Assembly (NCBI RefSeq): GCF_009707545.1
Contig: NZ_WLYK01000006.1
Coordinates: forward strand, 248,001-312,000
DNA length: 64,000 nt
Reading direction: 5' to 3'
From: Nakamurella alba
Lineage (GTDB): Bacteria; Actinomycetota; Actinomycetes; Mycobacteriales; Nakamurellaceae
The notes beneath the pieces were generated by a model. It worked only from the letters and a program-made list of their open reading frames with translations. It searched no databases and had not been told where the DNA came from. This document shows, one piece after another, positions 18,797 to 28,213 of this stretch. The translations under genes were made by a program, and so were the position numbers. Within the stretch, counting starts at the first letter, position 1, and the number at the start of each line of letters is the position of its first letter.

Positions 18797-20839
18797 TCAG
18801 CGCATGAACGCCTGCGGGACACCGGAGTCGACCGGGACCAGCAGGCCGGTGGTGATGGGCAGGGTGCCGTTGGTCAGCGCGAGCACCGCCAGGGCGATGT
18901 GCTCCGGCAGCACCTCCTCCTTGAGCACGGTGCGCTGGGCGTAGTACTTGCCCAGGTCCTCCTCGGCCACGCCGTAGGTCTTCGCGCGCGAGGCACCCCA
19001 GCCGCCGGAGAAGATGCCGGAGCCGCGCACCACGCCGTCCGGGTTGATGCCGTTGACCCGCACGCCGTACTCGCCGAGCTCGGCGGCCAGCAGCCGGACC
19101 ATGTGTGCCTGTGCGGCCTTCGCGGAGGAGTACGCGATGTTGTTCGGCCCGGCGAAGACCGAGTTCTTCGAGCAGATGTTGATGATGTCGCCGCCCAGAC
19201 CCTGTGCCTTCAACGCCGCCTCGGCGGCCTTGGTCACCAGGAACGACCCGCGGGGCATGATCGAGTACTGGAGATCCCAGTCCTCCAGGGTGGTGTCGGT
19301 GACCGACCCGGCCCGGGTGATGCCGGCGTTGTTGACGATCAGGTCGATGCCGCCGAAAGCCACGACACCGGCGGCGATCCCGGCCTTCACCTGGTCGAAG
19401 TCGGTGACGTTGATGGCCACTGCGACGGCCTTGTCCGGACCGCCCAGCTCCTCCGCGACCTTCTCCGCGCCGTCGGCGTTCACATCGGCGATGATCACGT
19501 TGGCGCCGTGCTCGGCCAGCACCTGCACGGTGGCCAGGCCGATGCCGGAGGCACCCCCGGTGACCAGCGCGATCCGGCCGGCCAGTGCCTTCGGGGCCGG
19601 GCGCCGCTTGAGCTTGTCCTCCTCCAGTTGCCAGTACTCGACGTCGAACTTGTCCGCCTCGCTGACCGGGGCGTAGCGGGACACGCCCTCGGCGCCGCGC
19701 ATCACGTTGATGGCGTTGACGTAGAACTCGCCGGCCACCCGGGCGGTCTGCTTGTCCGCGCCGAACGAGAACATGCCCACGCCGGGCACCAGCACGATGG
19801 CCGGGTCGGCGCCGCGGATCGCCGGGCTCTCCGGGGTCGCGTGCCGGTCGTAGTAGGCCTGGTACTCGGTGCGGTACTCGGCGTGCAGCTCGGCGAGCCG
19901 GGCCGCGACCTCGTCGATCGGCGCGTCCACCGCGGTGTCCAGCAGCAGCGGGCGGACCTTGGTCCGCAGGAAGTGGTCCGGGCAGGAGGTGCCGAGAGCG
20001 ACGAGCTGCGGCAGCTTCTCGCGGGACAGGAAGTCCAGCACCACGTCCGAGTCGGTGAAGTGCCCGACCTGGCGGCGGTCCGCGGAGGCGATGCCGCGCA
20101 GGTGCGGGAACAGCTCCGCCGCGCGGGCCCGGCGGGCCGCCGGGTCCAGCGCCTCGTGCCCGGCCACCACCGGGCCGAACGGCTCGGCGACCGACTGCGC
20201 GTCCAGGTACTCCTGCGCCTGCCGGATGATCTGCAGCGAGCGGGCCTCGACCTCGTCGCTGGTCTCGCCCCAGGCGGTCAGCCCGTGGCCGCCGAGCACC
20301 GCACCGATGACACCGGGCTGCGCGGACAGCTCGCGCATGGCCTTCCCGAGCTCCCAGCCCGGCCGCTTCCACGGCACCCAACCGACGGTGCCGCCCCAGA
20401 TCTTCTGCACCAGTTCCTCGCCGTCGGCCGCGCAGGCCAGCGCGATCACCGAGTCCGGGTGCAGGTGGTCGACGTGGTCGAAGTCGACCAGGCCGTGCAT
20501 CGGGGTGTCGATGGAGGGGGTGGCGCCGCCGGTCCCGAACGAGCAGAACGGGAACAGGCCGACCATCTCGTCCTCGTGCTCGACGCCGCGGTACACCGCG
20601 TCCAGGCCGAGCAGCCGGTCGCGCTCCAGCACCGCCAGGCCGGTGGCCTTGAGGGTGCCGAGGTCACCGCCGGACCCCTTCACGTAGAGCAGTTCGGTCT
20701 CGGTGCCGGTGGCCGGGTTGACCTGCGTGACCTTCGCCGAGGTGTTGCCGCCGCCGTAGTTGGTCACCGTGGCGTCGGAGCCGAGCCGGTTGGAGCGGGC
20801 GATCAGCTCGGCCACACCGGCGGGGAGTTCTTCCGTCAT
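18797..20839 (-). CDS. Bifunctional rhamnulose-1-phosphate aldolase / lactaldehyde dehydrogenase-type SDR (RhaEW-like)
   Basis: 680 residues with two domains. Residues about 1-410 form a class II aldolase with zinc-binding HVDHLHPDS and GHGLTAWG. Residues about 430-680 form an SDR with TGGASGIG, NNAG and the catalytic YSSAK. This is the architecture of RhaEW/YuxG, which splits L-rhamnulose-1-phosphate to dihydroxyacetone phosphate and L-lactaldehyde and oxidises the latter to lactate. The ATG at 20839 follows AAAGGAACGACGAAG-type purine-rich sequence. It lies 40 nt downstream of another class II aldolase gene in the same operon. Confidence 0.92.
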   Translation of the reverse strand: MTEELPAGVAELIARSNRLGSDATVTNYGGGNTSAKVTQVNPATGTETELLYVKGSGGDLGTLKATGLAVLERDRLLGLDAVYRGVEHEDEMVGLFPFCSFGTGGATPSIDTPMHGLVDFDHVDHLHPDSVIALACAADGEELVQKIWGGTVGWVPWKRPGWELGKAMRELSAQPGVIGAVLGGHGLTAWGETSDEVEARSLQIIRQAQEYLDAQSVAEPFGPVVAGHEALDPAARRARAAELFPHLRGIASADRRQVGHFTDSDVVLDFLSREKLPQLVALGTSCPDHFLRTKVRPLLLDTAVDAPIDEVAARLAELHAEYRTEYQAYYDRHATPESPAIRGADPAIVLVPGVGMFSFGADKQTARVAGEFYVNAINVMRGAEGVSRYAPVSEADKFDVEYWQLEEDKLKRRPAPKALAGRIALVTGGASGIGLATVQVLAEHGANVIIADVNADGAEKVAEELGGPDKAVAVAINVTDFDQVKAGIAAGVVAFGGIDLIVNNAGITRAGSVTDTTLEDWDLQYSIMPRGSFLVTKAAEAALKAQGLGGDIINICSKNSVFAGPNNIAYSSAKAAQAHMVRLLAAELGEYGVRVNGINPDGVVRGSGIFSGGWGASRAKTYGVAEEDLGKYYAQRTVLKEEVLPEHIALAVLALTNGTLPITTGLLVPVDSGVPQAFMR

Positions 20840-20879
20840 CTTCTTCGTCGTTCCTTCTTCGATGGTGGTGCGAGGGGGT

Positions 20880-21668
20880 TCAGAACCGGGACTCGGCGAG
20901 ATTGCCGCGCCGCTCGGCGATGTCGTCACGGGCGAAGAACTTCTCCACCGACGCGCGGGACAGCGGGGCGACGCCGCCGACGGCGTACGCGGACGCCCGG
21001 ACCCGGGCACCCTTCACCGCCATGGCCGAGATGCCCTCCACCCCACCGGCGGTCGGTGCGGTGGCGACGATGCCGTGGTTGCCCAGCAGCACCAGCTGCG
21101 GCAGCTCACCGGTCTCGGCGACCCGCTGCGCCACCGCCTCGTAGTAGAGCCGGCCCAGGTCAATCCCGGGCGAGGCGTAGGGCACGTACAACGGCCGGCC
21201 GATGACGACGGCCTCGTCCGAGTAGACCCAGTCCTCCCACGCCGTGGCCGCGTGCACCGAGGCCAGCAGGCCCACCACATCGGTGGGATGCGTGTGCCCG
21301 ACGTACAACTCGGGCGAACCCTCCGGCTTGAGCGCGTGCATCACCACGTGCACCAGCGCCTCGATCGAACCGCGGCGGCGCTTCCCGCCGACCTCGCCGG
21401 CGTCCAGCGCCTCGGTGAGCGCGGTCTGCGTGCTCGCCGGGTCCTTCGCCAGCTCGATGAGCGGCCCGGTGTCGACCACCACGAAGTCCTCGGCGGTGAC
21501 CGACGCGAGATTGGAGCCGGACGCCTTCACCACGACGCGGCCGTCGGGCAGGGTGCGGGAGGTGTTGCCCTCGGCCAGGATCACCAGGTCCCGGCCGGGT
21601 TCGCCCAGGGCGTGGGAGAGGGCGACGAGGTCCTCGGAGACCAGGTCGGGTGCGTGTACTGCGGTCAT
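20880..21668 (-). CDS. Class II aldolase/adducin-family protein
   Basis: 262 residues. Motifs: AEGNTSRTL (phosphate-binding loop, about 32-40), KASGSNLA, zinc-binding HTHPTDVV near residue 124 and LGNHGIV near residue 196. The start ATG has GAAGGACGG at good spacing. The family includes fuculose- and rhamnulose-phosphate aldolases and ribulose-phosphate 4-epimerases. With RhaEW immediately downstream, the operon carries two aldolases. This one may handle a second sugar phosphate or epimerise it. Confidence 0.85.
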   Translation of the reverse strand: MTAVHAPDLVSEDLVALSHALGEPGRDLVILAEGNTSRTLPDGRVVVKASGSNLASVTAEDFVVVDTGPLIELAKDPASTQTALTEALDAGEVGGKRRRGSIEALVHVVMHALKPEGSPELYVGHTHPTDVVGLLASVHAATAWEDWVYSDEAVVIGRPLYVPYASPGIDLGRLYYEAVAQRVAETGELPQLVLLGNHGIVATAPTAGGVEGISAMAVKGARVRASAYAVGGVAPLSRASVEKFFARDDIAERRGNLAESRF

Positions 21669-21723
21669 GACCGTCCTTCGATCGATATGGCGGGCCACGC
21701 TGCCCCTGTCCGGAACGGCGCCC

Positions 21724-22803
21724 TCATCGGGCGCCCCCGTATCTGCGGTTGGTGAGGCCGTTCAGCAGCGCGGCGAACACCAGCACGGCACCCAGGGCGA
21801 GCAGCTGGTACTGCGCGCCCTCGTTGCCGACGAAGTAGAGCAGGATCCCGGCGTTGAGCCAGACGATCAGCAGGGTGGCCAGCACGATGCCGCTGACCCG
21901 GCCGATGCCGCCGGTGATCGCGACGCCGCCGAGCACCGCGATGGTGATCGCCGGCAGCGCCATGCCGTTGCCGGAGGTGCCGGCATCCGGCCGCGCCGAG
22001 GCGAACTGGGCCACCGTCACCACGGCCACCAGACCGGACACCACGCCGGCGAAGACGTAGGCCTTGAAACGGGTGTCGCGCACGTTGATGCCGGACCACT
22101 GGGCCGCGACGTCGTTGGTGCCGATCGCGTAGAGCCGGCGGCCGTAGGTGGTGCGGGCCAGCAGCAGCCAGGTGACGACCACCGTCGGCAGCAGGAAGGT
22201 GAACAGGCCCAGCGGGAAGTTCGGCAGGTAGCTGCCGATCACCGGCAGCTCCACCGAGCGGGCGGTGGAGTACAGGTCCTGGATCGCCGGGGTGCTGATC
22301 GGGCTCTGGTTGTTGATCACGATCGCGATCGACTTGTACGCGTAGTACGTGGCGAGCGTGGTGATCAGCGCCGGGAACCCGACGACGGAGACCAGGAAGC
22401 CGTTGACCGCGCCGAGCAGACCGCCGACCACGGCGGCCAGGATCACCGAGATCCACAGCGTCCAGCCCCATTCGCCGTAGGCGAAGCCGAAGATCATGCC
22501 GGCCAGCGAGACGATCGCGCCGACCGAGAGGTCGATGCCGCCACGGCCCGACAGGATGACCACCAGCTCGGCCAGCCCGAGCATGGCCAGCGGCACCGCG
22601 TTGATCAGCGAGGAGGCCATGTAGTCGGTGGAGTACTCGGCGGTCAGGTAGTCGTTCGCCGACAGGTAGAACATCACCAGCACGACGACCACGATGAGGA
22701 TCGCCAGCAGCACGATGCGCTGGGTCAGCAGCGCCCGGACCAGCCTGGCGCCCACGGACTCCCGGGCCGCACCGGGCGCCTTGTCCACGACGGGGGTGCT
22801 CAC
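21724..22803 (-). CDS. Sugar ABC transporter permease (RhaQ-type)
   Basis: 359 residues, BPD_transp_2 family with about 10 membrane helices. The signature is ELVVILSGRGGIDLSVGAIVSLAGM, with a C-terminal LGGVAITGGIGRVSG that contacts the ATPase. Its GTG overlaps the TGA of the preceding permease by 4 nt, so the two are coupled and probably form a heterodimer. It is part of a CUT2 importer for a deoxysugar or pentose. Confidence 0.93.
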   Translation of the reverse strand: MSTPVVDKAPGAARESVGARLVRALLTQRIVLLAILIVVVVLVMFYLSANDYLTAEYSTDYMASSLINAVPLAMLGLAELVVILSGRGGIDLSVGAIVSLAGMIFGFAYGEWGWTLWISVILAAVVGGLLGAVNGFLVSVVGFPALITTLATYYAYKSIAIVINNQSPISTPAIQDLYSTARSVELPVIGSYLPNFPLGLFTFLLPTVVVTWLLLARTTYGRRLYAIGTNDVAAQWSGINVRDTRFKAYVFAGVVSGLVAVVTVAQFASARPDAGTSGNGMALPAITIAVLGGVAITGGIGRVSGIVLATLLIVWLNAGILLYFVGNEGAQYQLLALGAVLVFAALLNGLTNRRYGGAR

Positions 22804-23825
22804 TTGGACCTCCTGGTCCGCTGCCGGAGCAGGTCCGCCCCGACGGCGAGGATGATGAAGATGCCGACGAACAGGTCCGACAGCTGGGAGCTCCAGCGGA
22901 GCTGGGTGACGCCGGAGGTCACCGTCTGCACCAGCAGCGCCCCGAGCACGGTGCCCAGCACCGATCCCCGGCCGCCCATGATCGACGTGCCGCCGATGAC
23001 GACCGCCGCGATCACCGCGAGTTCCTTGCCGATGCCGATGGACTGGTCGAGGCTGCTGGTGCCCTGCGCGATGACGAAGCAGGAGCCGAGACCGACCAGC
23101 AGGCCCGTGATCACGTAGGCCAGCAGCACCCGGCGCTGCACCCGCACCCCGGCCAGCCGGGCCGCCTGGGCGTCGCCGCCGATCGCGTAGAAGTGCCGAC
23201 CGCCGGCGGTGTGCCGCAGGTACCACCAGGCGATCGCGGCGATGACCACCATGATCACGAAGGAGTGCGGGATGCCGAGCGTCCGGCCGTTGACCCCGCG
23301 GCCGAAGACGTCGAAGGTGGACGGGATGCCGTTGATGGTCTTGGAGTCGAAGATGCGCAGGCCGATGAACTGGAACAGGTTGGCCGTGCCGAAGGTGATG
23401 ATGATGGCGTGCACCCGCCCGTAGGCGATCAGCACACCGTTGAGCAGGCCCAGCAGGCCACCCACCACCATCGACAGGAGCACCGCCGGGACCAGCGGGA
23501 TCCCGGTGTCCACCATGGTTTTCGCGGTGACCACCGAGCACACCATGATCGCGCCGCCGACCGAGACGTCGATGCCGCCGGTGATGATGATGATCGTCAT
23601 GCCGACGCCCATCAGCGCGATCGGCGCCATCGCCACCAGGATCGACTGGATCGAGCCGGGGCTGAGGAAGCCGGCGGTGGAGAAGTACAGCGCCACCCAC
23701 AGCACGATGATCACGCCGAGCAGCACCACCTCCTGACCGGAGACGGCGGACGGCAGCACCCGCTGCCGGATCGTCGGGGTCAGTGACTCCCCCGCCGGGG
23801 GGCTCGGCTTCATCGTGGTGCTCAT
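22800..23825 (-). CDS. Sugar ABC transporter permease (RhaP-type)
   Basis: 341 residues, CUT2-type permease. The signature is IIIITGGIDVSVGGAIMVCSVV, and VVIGGTSIMGGRGSVLGTVLG is near the C-terminus. It overlaps by 4 nt on both sides (ATGA with the ATPase upstream, GTGA with the second permease downstream). This places it in the middle of a strictly coupled transporter unit. Confidence 0.93.
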   Translation of the reverse strand: MSTTMKPSPPAGESLTPTIRQRVLPSAVSGQEVVLLGVIIVLWVALYFSTAGFLSPGSIQSILVAMAPIALMGVGMTIIIITGGIDVSVGGAIMVCSVVTAKTMVDTGIPLVPAVLLSMVVGGLLGLLNGVLIAYGRVHAIIITFGTANLFQFIGLRIFDSKTINGIPSTFDVFGRGVNGRTLGIPHSFVIMVVIAAIAWWYLRHTAGGRHFYAIGGDAQAARLAGVRVQRRVLLAYVITGLLVGLGSCFVIAQGTSSLDQSIGIGKELAVIAAVVIGGTSIMGGRGSVLGTVLGALLVQTVTSGVTQLRWSSQLSDLFVGIFIILAVGADLLRQRTRRSK

Positions 23826-25378
23826 GCTGACTTCTCCTCTACATTCCCGGCAGCATCCACGGCGCCGGCGGCGGCGGCGAGCACGTCCACCTGGGTCGCG
23901 TCGGGGCCGAACTCGACGGTCGTGGTGCCGCCGCGGACCACCTGCAAGCGGTCCGAGATGCGCAGCGCCTCCGGCAGGTCCGAGGTCACCACCAGCACCG
24001 CGGTGCCGGCCTCGGCGAGCTCGGTGATGATCCGGTGGATCTCCTCCTTGGCGCCGACGTCCACCCCCTGGGTGGGCTCGGCCAGCACCAGCAGGTCCGG
24101 CCGCTCGACGAGTTGCCGTGCCAGCACCACCTTCTGGGCGTTGCCGCCGGACATGGCGCCGATGAACTGCCGCTCGCTGGGCGTCTTCACCGCGAGCCGC
24201 TTGATCATCGACCGGGCCACCTCGCGCTCCTTGCCGCGGTTCATCCAGCCGAAGCGGGACAGCAGCGGCAGGTGACCGGCCGAGATGTTGAAAGAGATCG
24301 GCTGGAACGAGAACATGCCCTCCAGCTTGCGGTTGGCCGGCAGCAGCGCGATGCCCAGCTTCTGCGCCTCGCGCGGCGAGCGCGGGTTGATCACCTTGCC
24401 ACCCAGCAGGATCCGGCCCGCATCGGCCCGGTCCATACCCCAGATGGTGGCGGCGATCTCGGACACGCCGGAGCCGACGAGACCGTACAGACCGACGATC
24501 TCGCCCGCCTTCACACTCACGTCGACGTCGTGGAACTTGCCGGTGACACCGAGCCCCTCGAGCTGCAGCACCGGAGTGCCGTCCGGCACCACCCGCTCGC
24601 CGCGCTCGTCGTTCAGGATGCCGCCGACCATGAGCTCGGCGATCTGCCGCACCGACAGGTCGCCGATCGGGTACGTCCCGATGGTCTGCCCGTCGCGCAT
24701 GACGGTGACCTCCTGGGCGATCCGGAACAGCTCGTCCAGCCGGTGCGAGATGTAGATGACGGCGACGCCGGAGGAGGTGAGCCGCCGGACGACCCGGAAC
24801 AGCACCTCGATCTCGGCGTCGGTGAGGATGGCGGAGGGCTCGTCGAGGATGAGCACCTTGGCGTTGCCGGCCAGCGCCTTCGCGATCGAGACCTGTTGCT
24901 GCTCCGCGATGGACAGCGACCCGACGGTGGCGGTGGCGTACTTGGCCGGCAACTCGAGCAGGCCCAGCAGCTCGACCACCTTCGCGTTCTGCGCCGCCCA
25001 GTCGATGCGGCCGCCCTTGCGGATCTCCCGGCCGGTGAAGATGTTCTCCGACACGGTGAGCTCGGCGAAGAGCTGCGGCTCCTGGTAGACGGTGGCGATG
25101 CCCAGCCCCAGCGCCTGCACGGTGGAGGTGATCTCGACCGGGGCGCCCTCGAACTCCAGGGTGCCGGTGTCCGCGGACTCGGCGCCCGCGATGATCTTGA
25201 TGAGAGTGGACTTCCCGGCGCCGTTCTCGCCCACCAGGGCGTGCACGGTGCCGGCCTTGACGGTGATGTCCGCGTTGCGGATGGCCCGGACGGCGCCGAA
25301 GCGCTTGGAGATGCCGGTCAGGTGCAGCCTGGCCAGGCCGGAATCCGGCTGGGCCGGGGATTCCCCGGATTCGCTCAT
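23822..25378 (-). CDS. Sugar ABC transporter ATP-binding protein, two-domain (RhaT/RbsA-type)
   Basis: 518 residues, two ATPase domains. The first has intact Walker A GENGAGKST, signature LSIAEQQQVSI and Walker B VLILDEPSA. The second has a degenerate Walker A (GLVGSGVSE) but a normal signature MSGGNAQKVVLAR, as is usual for RbsA-type CUT2 ATPases. The ATG lies 78 nt after the binding-protein gene, across a 14-bp hairpin. It powers sugar import. Confidence 0.95.
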   Translation of the reverse strand: MSESGESPAQPDSGLARLHLTGISKRFGAVRAIRNADITVKAGTVHALVGENGAGKSTLIKIIAGAESADTGTLEFEGAPVEITSTVQALGLGIATVYQEPQLFAELTVSENIFTGREIRKGGRIDWAAQNAKVVELLGLLELPAKYATATVGSLSIAEQQQVSIAKALAGNAKVLILDEPSAILTDAEIEVLFRVVRRLTSSGVAVIYISHRLDELFRIAQEVTVMRDGQTIGTYPIGDLSVRQIAELMVGGILNDERGERVVPDGTPVLQLEGLGVTGKFHDVDVSVKAGEIVGLYGLVGSGVSEIAATIWGMDRADAGRILLGGKVINPRSPREAQKLGIALLPANRKLEGMFSFQPISFNISAGHLPLLSRFGWMNRGKEREVARSMIKRLAVKTPSERQFIGAMSGGNAQKVVLARQLVERPDLLVLAEPTQGVDVGAKEEIHRIITELAEAGTAVLVVTSDLPEALRISDRLQVVRGGTTTVEFGPDATQVDVLAAAAGAVDAAGNVEEKSA

Positions 25379-25416
25379 GGTGTCACTTCCTCGGTGGTGC
25401 CGGCGCGGGATGCGAT

Positions 25417-25449
25417 GCCCCGGGAGCCCGGCGTGCGGGCTCCCGGGGC
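25417..25449 (-). promoter_or_regulatory. Intra-operon 14-bp perfect hairpin after the binding-protein gene
   Basis: GCCCCGGGAGCCCG (25417-25430), 5-nt loop, exact complement (25436-25449). It starts 7 nt beyond the binding protein's stop codon and ends 38 nt before the ATPase start. A partial terminator or mRNA-stabilising hairpin here would give more binding protein than membrane components, as in other ABC operons (inference). Confidence 0.75.
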
Positions 25450-25456
25450 GGATGAC

Positions 25457-26590
25457 TCAGTAGTCGAAGTCGTCCACGTTGTCCTTGGTGATCTGCAGGG
25501 CGGGGCCCAGCAGCAGGGTCTTCGTGGCGTCGTCGTACTCGACGGCCGGCAGGTCCGCCGACACGTCGTTGGTGGCCCCGAACGTCTTGCCCTCGGCCAG
25601 CTGCACGCCCGCCCAGGCGGTCAGGAAGCCGAGGTTCTCCACGTTCCACAGGATGGAGGCCGAGGAGGAGCCGTCCTCCAGGTAGGGCTTCATCGACTGC
25701 GGGGTGCCCAGCCCCACGGTGAAGACCTGCCCGATCTTGCCCGCGTCCTTGACCGCCTGCGCGACACCCGGTGCGGAGGAGGTGCACTCGCCGACCAGAC
25801 CGGTCAGGTCCGGGTTGGCGTTCATCAGGTCGGTCGCCATCTGCGTCGCCTTGGCCTGGTCCTCACCGGCGTAGACGATGTCGACGATCTCGGCGTCCGG
25901 GTACTTCTCCGCGGTGTAGGCCTGCTGCACCTTGATCCAGGCGTTCAGGTTCTCCGCGGTCTGCCCGCAGGACACGATGGCGTACTTGCCCTTGCCGCCC
26001 ATGGCGCCCAGCAGCGCGTCGGTGAGGCCTTGCCCGATGCCCTCGACCGATGCCTGGTTGACGAACACCTCGCGCACCGAGTTCGGTGCGTCGGTGTCCG
26101 AGGTGGCGACCTTGATCCCGGCGTCCGCGGCTTCCTTCAGCAGCGGGGCCATCGAATCGGGGTCGTTCGGGGCGACGATCAGCGCGTCGACCTTCTGCTG
26201 GATGTACGACCGGACGATGTCGGCCTGGGCCGCGGCGTCGGCGCTGGTCGGTCCCTGGTACAGCCAGGTCAGACCCGGGATGGCGGCCTCGGCCGCCTTC
26301 CCGCCGGCGTTCATCGCCTCGAAGTACGGGATGCCCTGCAGCTTCGGCACGAACGCCACCGTGTAGCTGCCGTCGCCTCCGGTGCTCGACTCGCTCGCGG
26401 ACCCGCCGGTCTCCGTCGGGGCCTCGCTCGAGCTGTTGCCGCCGGCCGGCGAGGTCGCCGCCGCCGTGGTGGTCCCCGCGGCCGGCGGGACGGTGGTGGT
26501 GCTGTCGTTCTTCTTGGTGCAGGCGGACAACGTCAGTGCGGCCGCGAGGCCGACTGCGATGACAGCCGTGACTTTCCGGGGAGATCGCAC
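25457..26590 (-). CDS. Sugar-binding lipoprotein of CUT2 ABC importer (RhaS-type)
   Basis: 377 residues. The signal peptide ends in the lipobox LTLSAC; a Ser/Thr/Gly-rich linker (about 25-72) tethers a periplasmic-binding domain of the ribose-binding type. Typical elements are VAFVPKLQGIPYFEAMNAGG, DALIVAPNDPDSMAPLLKEA and TSDTDAPNS. It captures the sugar and hands it to the two permeases encoded downstream. A 117-nt leader with a 19-bp palindrome separates it from the kinase gene. Confidence 0.93.
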   Translation of the reverse strand: MRSPRKVTAVIAVGLAAALTLSACTKKNDSTTTVPPAAGTTTAAATSPAGGNSSSEAPTETGGSASESSTGGDGSYTVAFVPKLQGIPYFEAMNAGGKAAEAAIPGLTWLYQGPTSADAAAQADIVRSYIQQKVDALIVAPNDPDSMAPLLKEAADAGIKVATSDTDAPNSVREVFVNQASVEGIGQGLTDALLGAMGGKGKYAIVSCGQTAENLNAWIKVQQAYTAEKYPDAEIVDIVYAGEDQAKATQMATDLMNANPDLTGLVGECTSSAPGVAQAVKDAGKIGQVFTVGLGTPQSMKPYLEDGSSSASILWNVENLGFLTAWAGVQLAEGKTFGATNDVSADLPAVEYDDATKTLLLGPALQITKDNVDDFDY

Positions 26591-26641
26591 GGATCCCTAC
26601 CTTCCTCACCGGCGACCGCCGTGGTCGCTCGCTGGAAGGTC

Positions 26642-26660
26642 CCGCACCACCGTGGTGCGG
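26642..26660 (-). promoter_or_regulatory. 19-bp palindrome upstream of the binding-protein gene
   Basis: CCGCACCAC, one central base, GTGGTGCGG. It lies about 50 nt upstream of the binding-protein start in a 117-nt gap. It could be an operator or an mRNA hairpin allowing separate expression of the transporter part; the sequence alone does not decide. Confidence 0.5.
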
Positions 26661-26707
26661 AACCGAACGGAACCGGCATCGGCCGGTCCCGGTCATGCTG
26701 GAACCTG

Positions 26708-28213
26708 CTAGGGCGCAACAGGTTCGGTCTCAGGTGCCGCGGGGCGGGACCGGAGCGCATTGAAGCGCTCCAACGCCTCGTCCCAGCCGTCGCCGGCGGC
26801 AGGGGTGTAGCCGACCATCGTGGTGCCGGCCGCGATGGCCTCGCGGATCTCCGCCGGGCCGTCGAACTCGCCGAGCGCGGCGAGCTGGACCGCGGCGTTG
26901 CCCAGCGCCGTGGCCTCCACCGGTCCGCAGCGCACCGGCAGGCCGGTGGCGTCGGCGGTGAGCTGGGAGAGCAGCTCGTGGTTGGACCCGCCGCCGACGA
27001 TGGACACCGACGGCGGCCGCACCCCGATCACCGCGGCGATGTCGTCGACGACCACCCGGTAGGACAGCGCCAGCGAGTCGATGACACACCTGGCCACCGC
27101 GCCCACCGTCGCCGGCACCGGGAAACCGTTGCGGCGGCAGTACTCCCGGATCCGTGCCGGCATGTCGCCCGGCTGCAGGAACACCTGGTCGTCCGGGTTG
27201 ATCACGCTGACCAGGCCCGGCTCCCGGGCGGCCAGCGCGGCGAGCTCGGGGTAGGTGTACGCGGTGCCCTCGCGCTCCCACTGCCGCCGGCACTCCTGCA
27301 GGATCCACAGCCCCATGACGTTGCGCAGCAGCCGGATCGTGCCGGCGTAGCCGCCCTCGTTGGTCAGGTTGACGGCCTTGGACAGCTCGGTGATCACCGG
27401 GGCCGGCGTCTCCACACCGGCCAGCGACCAGGTGCCGGAGGAGATGTACAGCCCGTGCGGATCGGTCAGCGGGGCACCGACCACGGCGCTCGCGGTGTCG
27501 TGTCCCGGCGGCAGCACCACCCGCGCGCCGGCCAGTGCGCCGGTGGCGAGATCGCCGACCAGCGGCCCGACGTCGGTCCCCGGCGCGGCCACCTCGGGCA
27601 GCATGTGGGTGGGCACGCCGAGCTCGTCGAGCAGCTCGGTGGCCCACCGGCCGGCCGCCATGTCGTAGGCACCCGAGGTGGAGACGGCGGTGTACTCGGA
27701 GACCAGCGAGCCGGACAGCCTGTGGTGGAACACATCCGGCATCATCAGCAGGGTTTTCGCCGCGGCCAGCCGTTCCGGCGCCTGCCGGGCGTCGGCCATC
27801 AACGCGAAGAGGGTGTTGATCGACATCAGCTGCACGCCGGTCGCGCCGTACAGCCGGTCGGCACCGAGGGCGCGCAGCGCGTCCTCGAACGGCGGGATGT
27901 TCCGGCCGTCGCGGTAGCTCACCGGGGCGTCCACCAGTTCGCCGTCGGCGTTCAGCAGACCGTAGTCCACACCCCAGGTGTCGACGCCGATGGCATCGAT
28001 CGGGGTGCCGTTGCCGGCGAGACCGCCGATGCCGGCGGAGATGTGGGACCAGAGATCGTCGATGTCCCAGCGCAGCAGACCCTGTCGGTGCGACGGGGTG
28101 TTGGCGAAGCGGGAGACCACGTCCAGCTCGAAGCGGCTGCCGTCGAAGGAGACGGTGGTGACCCGGCCGCTCTCGGCACCCAGGTCGACCGCGACGACGG
28201 TGCGGCCGGTCAC
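26708..28213 (-). CDS. rhaB: Rhamnulokinase-type FGGY carbohydrate kinase
   Basis: 501 residues, FGGY kinase. The N-terminal phosphate-binding motif VAVDLGAESGRVT is the rhamnulokinase variant. IGVDTWGVDYGLL and the catalytic Asp region follow, then PPGHDTASAVVG and SSGTWSLAG, and near the C-terminus SIVGGGSNHELLSQLTADATG. It phosphorylates L-rhamnulose (or a related deoxyketose) using ATP. The GTG start overlaps the regulator's TGA by 4 nt, so regulator and kinase are coupled. Confidence 0.92.
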   Translation of the reverse strand: MTGRTVVAVDLGAESGRVTTVSFDGSRFELDVVSRFANTPSHRQGLLRWDIDDLWSHISAGIGGLAGNGTPIDAIGVDTWGVDYGLLNADGELVDAPVSYRDGRNIPPFEDALRALGADRLYGATGVQLMSINTLFALMADARQAPERLAAAKTLLMMPDVFHHRLSGSLVSEYTAVSTSGAYDMAAGRWATELLDELGVPTHMLPEVAAPGTDVGPLVGDLATGALAGARVVLPPGHDTASAVVGAPLTDPHGLYISSGTWSLAGVETPAPVITELSKAVNLTNEGGYAGTIRLLRNVMGLWILQECRRQWEREGTAYTYPELAALAAREPGLVSVINPDDQVFLQPGDMPARIREYCRRNGFPVPATVGAVARCVIDSLALSYRVVVDDIAAVIGVRPPSVSIVGGGSNHELLSQLTADATGLPVRCGPVEATALGNAAVQLAALGEFDGPAEIREAIAAGTTMVGYTPAAGDGWDEALERFNALRSRPAAPETEPVAP

